Position numbers and translations under genes: made by a program. From positions 1 to 11,913 of the forward strand of contig JAFZAR010000200.1 in the NCBI GenBank assembly GCA_017557085.1: a stretch of 11,913 nucleotides of DNA, written 5' to 3'. Below are positions 7,103 through 11,913 of the stretch, piece after piece (positions within the stretch are counted from its first letter, which is position 1; every line of letters begins with the position of its first letter). Source of the DNA: Verrucomicrobiota bacterium. Lineage in GTDB: Bacteria > Verrucomicrobiota > Verrucomicrobiia > Limisphaerales > UBA1412. The notes under the pieces are model-generated. The model made no database searches and was not told the origin of the DNA. It was given only the letters and a program-made list of their open reading frames with translations.

Positions 7103-7131
7103 TTGGAAGAGCTTTTTTATCAGTGTAATAT
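7103..7131 (+). promoter_or_regulatory. Possible promoter for hisB
   Basis: TTGGAA (7103-7108), a 17-bp spacer and TAATAT (7126-7131) form a moderate match, each four of six bases. Transcription would start near 7138, only about 9 bases before the ATG at 7147. Confidence 0.4.
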
Positions 7132-7146
7132 AACCAGCCGTTGAGT

Positions 7147-7806
7147 ATGGAGCGTAAAGCTAAAATAATACGAAAAACGAAAGAAACGTCCATCAACTTG
7201 ACCTTGAATATAGACGGTTCTGGTAAAGGGAATATCAAAACGGGGGTTCCTTTCTTTGATCACATGCTGACGCTCTTTGCCAAACATTCTCTTTCAGATT
7301 TGAAGTTGAGCTGCAAAGGGGATATTGAGGTGGATGCTCATCATACTGTGGAAGATTGCGGATTGGCTTTGGGACAAGCTTTCTTACAGGCATTAGGCAA
7401 TAAAGCAGGGATCCATCGTTACGGGATGGGGTTTGATCCCAGAAATCCTTTTACCGGTGAGGCTTATATTCCAATGGATGAATGCTTGGTGCGTTGCGTG
7501 ATCGATTTTAGTGGTCGTCCATATCTGGTTTATCGCGGATTGGACAAAAAGGCGATGAGCTGTGTCTCTTTGAAGGAACGTGTTCAGGATATGTCATCAG
7601 CTTTTCGATTTGGATTGGCGAGAGAGTTTTTTCAAGCTTTTGTAAATGAATCCCGCTGTAATCTCCATTTGGAATTATTATATGGCGACGAGCCTCATCA
7701 TATTGTTGAGGGAATGTTCAAAGCCTTTGCTCGTGCGGTGGATTTTGCCTGTCAACATGATCCGCGTTTGGGAAACCAAATTCCTACAACAAAAGGGAAA
7801 TTGTAG
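7147..7806 (+). CDS. hisB: Imidazoleglycerol-phosphate dehydratase
   Basis: HisB converts imidazole-glycerol phosphate to imidazole-acetol phosphate in histidine synthesis, in the cytoplasm, using Mn2+. Hallmarks are GVPFFDHMLTLFAKHS, the metal motif DAHHTVED, IPMDE, PHHIVEGMFKAFARA and the C-terminal TTKGKL. I start at ATG 7147 (MERKAKIIRKTKE), which matches the family's usual beginning; a TTG at 7141 is the longer alternative. The protein is about 219 residues against roughly 195 in typical monofunctional HisB. The excess lies in two insertions: about 11 residues between HRYG and EAYIPMDE (GMGFDPRNPFTG), and about 12 residues after GRPYLVY (around RGLDKKAMSCVSLKERVQDM). No phosphatase domain is fused and no other his gene is nearby. 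It is probably its own transcription unit, possibly reading into the sigma factor gene 50 bp downstream. Confidence 0.93.
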   Translation: MERKAKIIRKTKETSINLTLNIDGSGKGNIKTGVPFFDHMLTLFAKHSLSDLKLSCKGDIEVDAHHTVEDCGLALGQAFLQALGNKAGIHRYGMGFDPRNPFTGEAYIPMDECLVRCVIDFSGRPYLVYRGLDKKAMSCVSLKERVQDMSSAFRFGLAREFFQAFVNESRCNLHLELLYGDEPHHIVEGMFKAFARAVDFACQHDPRLGNQIPTTKGKL

Positions 7807-7825
7807 GAAATTTGTGTTTTAAATG

Positions 7826-7848
7826 AATAATAACGTAAATAATAACGT
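7826..7848 (+). repeat. Two direct copies of an 11-bp repeat before the sigma gene
   Basis: AATAATAACGT occurs at 7826-7836 and again at 7838-7848, a 12-bp period, ending 8 bases before the ATG of the sigma factor gene. Two in-phase copies at this place suggest an operator or part of an ECF-type promoter (CGTA/CGTC in each copy). A GGAA element upstream (7806-7809) is too far from the first CGTA for a usual ECF promoter. Confidence 0.45.
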
Positions 7849-7856
7849 CAAAAGAA

Positions 7857-8477
7857 ATGGCTGGTGAGGTCGAATATACTTCGCTAGACGATGGTGTTTT
7901 GATCGAGCGTTCAAAAGAAGGAGATCAATCCGCTTTTGGAGTGCTTGTGGGGCGTTATCGGGATCGGGTTTATGGCCAGATTTACAAAATGCTTCAGCAC
8001 CAAGAAGATGTTTTAGATCTTTCTCAGGATGTTTGGGTAAAAGCTTGGACACGGTTATACCAGTTTCAGGGAGATTCACCCTTCACAACATGGATTACAC
8101 GCATCGCGATCAATGTCTGTTATGATCATTTGCGCAAAAAACAACGCCGTCCGGTAGAGGAATCTATCGATGAATTGACGGAGAAAAATGGTGAAGGTGA
8201 GTGGACTCCCAAAGTGGATGCGGATCCCTTAAAAGGAATTGCAGACAGTGAAAAAACAGAGGTTTTGCTGGAAGCCATGGAGAATCTCTCCAAAGAACAA
8301 AAATTAGCTCTGGAATATATGTATTTTGAACAGATGGAATACAAAGAAATCGCGGAACGAATGAATTGTTCAACAGGTACTGTGATGTCCAGGCTTTTTT
8401 ACGGAAAGAAGAATTTATCCAAACAGCTTGAAATAGTGTTGGAAAAACATGGAATCGATCCTAAAAATGGTCTATAG
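7857..8477 (+). CDS. ECF-type RNA polymerase sigma factor
   Basis: A 206-residue group IV sigma factor that would direct RNA polymerase to a set of promoters when its anti-sigma is released. Region 2 spans about 24-95, with the core-binding DLSQDVWVKAW and the -10-reading FQGDSPFTTWITRIAINVCYDHLRKK. A hydrophilic, acidic linker (96-132) follows, and region 4 spans about 133-190, with the helix-turn-helix EYKEIAERMNCSTGTVMSRLFYGKKNL. There is no region 1 or 3, as expected. A partner anti-sigma starts 3 bp after the stop codon, so the two are translated together. Regulation is probably partly autogenous; the paired repeats just upstream are the candidate site. No strong ribosome binding site is seen beyond AAAGA ahead of the ATG. 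Confidence 0.92.
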   Translation: MAGEVEYTSLDDGVLIERSKEGDQSAFGVLVGRYRDRVYGQIYKMLQHQEDVLDLSQDVWVKAWTRLYQFQGDSPFTTWITRIAINVCYDHLRKKQRRPVEESIDELTEKNGEGEWTPKVDADPLKGIADSEKTEVLLEAMENLSKEQKLALEYMYFEQMEYKEIAERMNCSTGTVMSRLFYGKKNLSKQLEIVLEKHGIDPKNGL

Positions 8478-8480
8478 ACT

Positions 8481-8987
8481 ATGATAAGAGAACAGGATAT
8501 AGAAAAGATAGTTCGTTTGGTGGATGGGCAACTGTCCCCAACGGAAGCTTCAGAGTTGGAAGCTCAGATAAAAGCAGATCCTGAGTTGGCAGATGAATAC
8601 CGTCTTCAGAAAAGTGTTTCTGTTCTCCTGCAAAATGTTTTGAAAGCGGATCCGATTCCTGTACCTCAATCGCAAAAGGATTATTTTTCGGGAATACAAG
8701 CCAAGATCCAGAAACGAAACGATGAGGTAAAAGCTGTGGTGGCAGAGAAGAATAAGTTCTGGAAACGGATGGCGCAGGCTCGTCGAATTTGGGCTCCGGC
8801 TATAGCGGCTTGTGTGATTCTTTCTCTGGCGTATGTTTATGAAATGGGCCCGCAAAAAGTAGCGGCGGCTTCCGGTTATTTTGAAGTGGAGACAGGGGCC
8901 GGTTTTTCCACGACAACTTTGGAGAGTGATACGATCTGCATTGAATGGATCGATTCATCTTATCCTGATTTTTCATTGGGAACTTAG
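8481..8987 (+). CDS. Membrane-anchored anti-sigma-like protein
   Basis: A 168-residue single-pass protein that probably sequesters the sigma factor encoded directly upstream. The N-terminal cytoplasmic part (about 1-55; IVRLVDGQLSPTEASELEAQIKADPELADEYRLQK) has the helical anti-sigma pattern of FecR/RseA/zinc-finger-like families but lacks the HxxxCxxC zinc motif. A lysine-rich segment (about 66-100) precedes one membrane helix (103-121). About 45 residues are left outside the inner membrane, a short sensor containing a single Cys (C153). The 3-bp spacing to the sigma gene and the 16-bp spacing to the next gene place it mid-operon. The family call comes from position and architecture, since the sequence itself is not strongly diagnostic. 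Three closely packed in-frame stops (TAGTAGTAA) end the frame. Confidence 0.75.
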   Translation: MIREQDIEKIVRLVDGQLSPTEASELEAQIKADPELADEYRLQKSVSVLLQNVLKADPIPVPQSQKDYFSGIQAKIQKRNDEVKAVVAEKNKFWKRMAQARRIWAPAIAACVILSLAYVYEMGPQKVAAASGYFEVETGAGFSTTTLESDTICIEWIDSSYPDFSLGT

Positions 8988-9003
8988 TAGTAAGTAGATA
9001 GTT

Positions 9004-9558
9004 ATGAAGTTTTATCGTAGTTTATTCGCTGTTTTTATTTCATTAACTCTTTTTTTAAGTTGTGTTTGTTTTACAGCACTAAAGGCAGAAGTCTGTGCCG
9101 CAGAAGCATCAAAGAGTGGAGAAGATTTTCCTTTGAAGTTACAGCTTATTTGGGGAACGGATAAAGATATCAAAGGGACTTCTGTAGAGAACAAGTTTAA
9201 AGAGGTTGATCCCACGGTGAAAGAGCGTCTCGGCGAATTTTTAAAGTGGAAGTATTACTATGAAATCAGTTGCAAACGAATCAATCTGGTCGATGACAAA
9301 GAACAAAAAGTCCGCATGAGCAAGAAGTGTGAGATTGAAATTCAAAAGATTGAGGGGCAGACGGTTGAAGTAAAACTCTATGGTGAAGATAAGATGGTTG
9401 TCAAAAAAAGAGCAAAGATCACTGCAAAAAAACCACAATCTGTGGCAGGGAAAACCGAAGAAAACTCTGATTTCTGGTGCGTTTTGATCAGTGTGGATGA
9501 TGATCCCAAAGGAGAAAAAGACGCCGAGAAAAAAACAGAAAAAACGGATAAAAAGTAA
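9004..9558 (+). CDS. Secreted protein of unknown function in the sigma-factor operon
   Basis: I do not recognise the family. The protein has 184 residues. A signal sequence occupies about 1-33, with a basic start MKFYR, a hydrophobic core and small residues around VCAAEA; a lipoprotein reading at FLSC (C20) is possible. The mature part begins with the phrase FPLKLQLIWGTD, then a charged, beta-rich-looking region with alternating hydrophobic residues (EIEIQKIEGQTVEVKLYGED). It ends in a Lys/Glu tail (about 168-184). Cysteines at 90, 109 and 159 could form disulphides. Being the third gene after sigma and anti-sigma, it may be an envelope partner that senses or feeds back on the signal, for example by touching the short outer domain of the anti-sigma. 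This is inference from position. The terminator at 9581-9607 closes the operon. Confidence 0.75.
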   Translation: MKFYRSLFAVFISLTLFLSCVCFTALKAEVCAAEASKSGEDFPLKLQLIWGTDKDIKGTSVENKFKEVDPTVKERLGEFLKWKYYYEISCKRINLVDDKEQKVRMSKKCEIEIQKIEGQTVEVKLYGEDKMVVKKRAKITAKKPQSVAGKTEENSDFWCVLISVDDDPKGEKDAEKKTEKTDKK

Positions 9559-9580
9559 GTGTTTCTTATATAGGATTTAT

Positions 9581-9607
9581 ACCCGTCTTTTGAAAGACGG
9601 GTTTTTT
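9581..9607 (+). terminator. Rho-independent terminator of the sigma operon
   Basis: ACCCGTCTT (9581-9589) and AAGACGGGT (9594-9602) form a perfect 9-bp stem with a TTGA loop, followed at once by a run of T. It isolates the sigma/anti-sigma/secreted-protein unit from the metallopeptidase gene. Confidence 0.92.
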
Positions 9608-9623
9608 ATTTTTGATGTTTAGT

Positions 9624-9652
9624 TTGAAATAATAAGAAAATTGTTTTATAAT
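9624..9652 (+). promoter_or_regulatory. Near-consensus sigma-70 promoter of the metallopeptidase
   Basis: TTGAAA (9624-9629), a 17-bp spacer and a perfect TATAAT (9647-9652). The expected start of transcription, about 7 bases after the -10 box, falls on the G of the GTG at 9659, so the mRNA is predicted to be leaderless. Confidence 0.72.
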
Positions 9653-9658
9653 GTTGTC

Positions 9659-11821
9659 GTGAAACATCTGCAGAAGATTATTTTCTCATCGGTGTTGTTA
9701 TGTTTGTGCTTGAATGCGCATACAGCGTATGCGCAAGACGTAAAACGTGTACCGATAGAGGGGGATGCCATCAGGTCGATGGCGAGTATTGATTTAAATG
9801 ATATGAAACAAAGAATAGAAAAACTGGAAAAGCGGCTTATTGCGAAGTATGGGGATAAGCAAACAGAACGTATTCAGCGAGGACTTCGCCAGGCAGCCGA
9901 CATGTGGCTTCCGGAGGATGGAACTCCTGAAGATTTTGAAAATCTTGTTCAAACATATTTTGCGGGGACAGATGGAGAGAAAGATATTCTGTTCAAGAAA
10001 TTTGAAAAACAACTGGAGCAACTGATCGGACACAATTTGATGGTGCAGCTCTCTCTTCGGGAACAGGTTGACTTGGATTTAGGACCTGTTCAACCGGTGG
10101 ATCAGATTTTTGCGGGATTTGATCCAGGGGCTCATCTGCATGATGATTTCTTTCAGAACAAGTTAGCACATATTATTTTACTGAATTTCCCGGTAACAAC
10201 ATTGGAAGAACGCATTCAGCAGGGCAGTCAATGGACTCGTCGGCAATGGGCTGAGGCCCGCTTGGCCTCCATGTTTTCTAAACGAGTTCCGGCCAGTGTA
10301 ACACAGAAGATCGCTCAATCATTTGCGGATGCGGATGCATATATTGGTGATTATAAATTTTATATGCACCATGTCCTGGATGAAAATGGAGATCGTTTGT
10401 TCAATTCTGGATTGAAACTCCTTTCACACTGGGATTTAAGAGATGAGATCAGAGGACTTTACAGCAACAATACCGATGATCCAAAACTTGTACTGAAAAA
10501 GCAGAGAATGCTTCAAAAAATCATGGAGAAAGTGATTGAGCAGACCGTTCCTGCTTCAGTGATCAACAATCCGAATTTAGATTGGAATTTGTTTAGTAAC
10601 GAGGTAAGCGTGTCTCCAGTCAAAGATGAAAATCGTCCAGATAAAGCAGATGTGAAGCCTAGCTCCGAACCGGAGGCAGATACCCGGTATGCGACACTGC
10701 TGAATATTTTCAAGGCTTGTAAGTTGGAAGATCCTTATTCTCAAAAGAATCCGACACTTATTGATCGTCGGTTCAATGAAGACCGTGAAATTCCGGAAGA
10801 TCGCTTCTCCTCAATATTGGTAGAAGTGCTGACTGCTCCGGAAATTAAAGAGGTTGCTGCATTGATTTCCAAGAGGTTAGGAAGACCATTGGAACCGTTT
10901 GATCTCTGGTATACCGGGTTCCAGGCGCGAGGAGATTATTCTGAAGAATACTTGGATAAGCTCTGTACCGAAAAATATCCGAACTTGAAAGCATTTCAGG
11001 ATGATATACCTAACATCCTGATGAAGATGGGTTTTACAGAACAGAAAGCGAAATATATCGGGAATCAGATCAGTGTGGATCCCGTGAGAGGATCCGGTCA
11101 TGCGTTTGGTGCTGGGATGCGTTTTGAAAAGGCTCATTTGCGCACAGAGGAACTCAAAGGTGGTATGAACTATAAGAGTTTTAATACAGGAATGCATGAG
11201 CTGGGACATTGTACCGAGCAAACGATATCATTACACTGGATAGATGAGTATTTTCTCAACGGAGTGCCTAATACGGCGTTTACAGAAGGAATGGCTTTCT
11301 TTTTCCAGGGAAAAGATATGGAAATGCTGGGATTGCAGAAACCTGATGAAAAAACAAGGGCTTTGCGCGCTTTGAATGATCTCTGGAGCTGTTATGAAAT
11401 TTCAGCGGTAGCGATGGTTGATATAGCTGTCTGGCATTGGATGTATGATCATCCGGAAGCTACTCCCACCCAGTTGAAAGCGGCAGTGATCGACATTGCC
11501 AGGAAATGCTGGAATACTTACTGTGCTCCAGTATTTGGATTGCAGGATTCGCCGATTTTAGCGATCTACTCGCACATGATCCATAGCGGACTCTATTTGC
11601 CGGATTATCCTCTGGGCCATATTATTGAAGCACAAATCCAATATCATATCGAAGATATTGCCGCAGAAGGAAAGAAATCAGTGGCAGACGAGATTGAAAG
11701 AATGGATAAACTTGGCTGTATCGGACCAGATTTATGGATGCAGCAGGCTACAGGTTCTCCTGTCTCTGCGCGTCCAATGATCCATGCCGCGGCAGAGGCG
11801 CTTAAAATCATTAAAGAATAG
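9659..11821 (+). CDS. Secreted HEXXH zinc metallopeptidase, M2/M3-like (MA clan)
   Basis: A large exported peptidase of 720 residues from the GTG start. A signal peptide (VKHLQKIIFSSVLLCLCLNAHTAYA, cleavage before QDV) is clear. A mostly helical N-terminal region follows, then a hydrophilic Asp/Glu/Pro-rich linker (about 313-346), then the catalytic half. The zinc motif is HELGH (513-517), and the likely third ligand is Glu543 in FTEGMAFFFQ, 25 residues after the second His. This is the gluzincin layout of M2/M3-type peptidases. The strings RGSGHAFGAGMRFEKAHLRTE and GGMNYKSFNTGM precede it. I cannot assign the exact family or substrate. The in-frame TTG at 9641 is a longer possible start, but the promoter's TATAAT lies inside that extension, and the GTG gives a better signal peptide. 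It has its own promoter, and another gene starts 12 bp after its stop. Confidence 0.8.
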   Translation: MKHLQKIIFSSVLLCLCLNAHTAYAQDVKRVPIEGDAIRSMASIDLNDMKQRIEKLEKRLIAKYGDKQTERIQRGLRQAADMWLPEDGTPEDFENLVQTYFAGTDGEKDILFKKFEKQLEQLIGHNLMVQLSLREQVDLDLGPVQPVDQIFAGFDPGAHLHDDFFQNKLAHIILLNFPVTTLEERIQQGSQWTRRQWAEARLASMFSKRVPASVTQKIAQSFADADAYIGDYKFYMHHVLDENGDRLFNSGLKLLSHWDLRDEIRGLYSNNTDDPKLVLKKQRMLQKIMEKVIEQTVPASVINNPNLDWNLFSNEVSVSPVKDENRPDKADVKPSSEPEADTRYATLLNIFKACKLEDPYSQKNPTLIDRRFNEDREIPEDRFSSILVEVLTAPEIKEVAALISKRLGRPLEPFDLWYTGFQARGDYSEEYLDKLCTEKYPNLKAFQDDIPNILMKMGFTEQKAKYIGNQISVDPVRGSGHAFGAGMRFEKAHLRTEELKGGMNYKSFNTGMHELGHCTEQTISLHWIDEYFLNGVPNTAFTEGMAFFFQGKDMEMLGLQKPDEKTRALRALNDLWSCYEISAVAMVDIAVWHWMYDHPEATPTQLKAAVIDIARKCWNTYCAPVFGLQDSPILAIYSHMIHSGLYLPDYPLGHIIEAQIQYHIEDIAAEGKKSVADEIERMDKLGCIGPDLWMQQATGSPVSARPMIHAAAEALKIIKE

Positions 11822-11833
11822 AGTCAGAATTCT

Positions 11834-11913
11834 ATGAGCGGCACGGATAAAGCAAATCACAAAAACAAATCAGAACCCAAAGATCCTGAGACTGTTGAGT
11901 GGTGTGTGGCATA
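11834..11913 (+). CDS. N-terminal fragment of a gene leaving the window
   Basis: ATG at 11834 opens a frame with no stop for 26 codons to the window edge. It starts MSGTDKANHKNKSEPKDPETVEWCVA: a hydrophilic, charged beginning with no signal peptide, then possibly the first structured residues. It lies 12 bases after the metallopeptidase stop, so cotranscription is likely. No strong ribosome binding site is seen. Too little is present to name a family. Confidence 0.5.
   Translation, partial: MSGTDKANHKNKSEPKDPETVEWCVA

Noticed and set aside
7806..7837. ECF-type promoter (GGAAAT to CGTA) before the sigma gene
   Set aside because: The spacer between the two elements is about 22 bases, longer than the usual 15-17, so I list only the repeats.
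1..11913. CRISPR array, tRNA, rRNA or defence system
   Set aside because: No regularly spaced repeats, cloverleaf-like or rRNA-like stretches, or nuclease/toxin gene sets are visible on either strand.

Overview
The window looks like a chromosomal segment from a member of the PVC superphylum, most likely Lentisphaerota or a relative. The reasons are an H-X9-DG pseudopilin with a textbook GFTLIEL N-terminus, a secreted GH29 fucosidase fused to a CE1-type esterase, an ECF sigma/anti-sigma pair, moderate-to-low G+C, and weak or absent Shine-Dalgarno sequences. This placement comes from protein character only.

Layout. Positions 1-306 are A/T-rich with no convincing gene. Positions 307-1021 are an intact IS1595-family (IS1016-like) insertion sequence with perfect terminal inverted repeats and one DDE transposase. 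It has landed in the 3' end of a small membrane-protein gene (1013-1273, minus strand), and the IS end now supplies that gene's stop codon. The truncated gene is the last of a minus-strand operon: GH29 alpha-L-fucosidase/CE1 esterase fusion (2644-5094), then an NhaC-type Na+/H+ antiporter (1270-2637), then the small membrane protein. The genes are 6 bp apart and overlapping by 4 bp, respectively.

From 5.2 kb onward nearly everything is on the plus strand: a hotdog acyl-CoA thioesterase (about 5259-5753), a possible small convergent gene (5733-5975, minus), an H-X9-DG pseudopilin (6107-7015) ending in a clear terminator, a histidine-biosynthesis hisB (7147-7806) with two unusual insertions, and a tight unit of ECF sigma factor (7857-8477), single-pass anti-sigma-like protein (8481-8987) and secreted unknown protein (9004-9558). 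That unit closes with a strong terminator at 9581-9607. After it comes a secreted HEXXH metallopeptidase (9659-11821) driven by a near-consensus promoter, and the first 26 codons of another gene that leaves the window.

How they work together. The minus-strand operon probably processes extracellular acylated fucose-containing glycans and couples this to sodium/proton transport. The sigma/anti-sigma/secreted-protein unit is an envelope-signalling module whose signal is unknown. Several plus-strand genes share a pattern: a good sigma-70 promoter lies so close to the preferred start codon that the mRNA would be leaderless or nearly so. This pattern also decides several start codons. No CRISPR array, tRNA, rRNA or phage-like defence system is visible.
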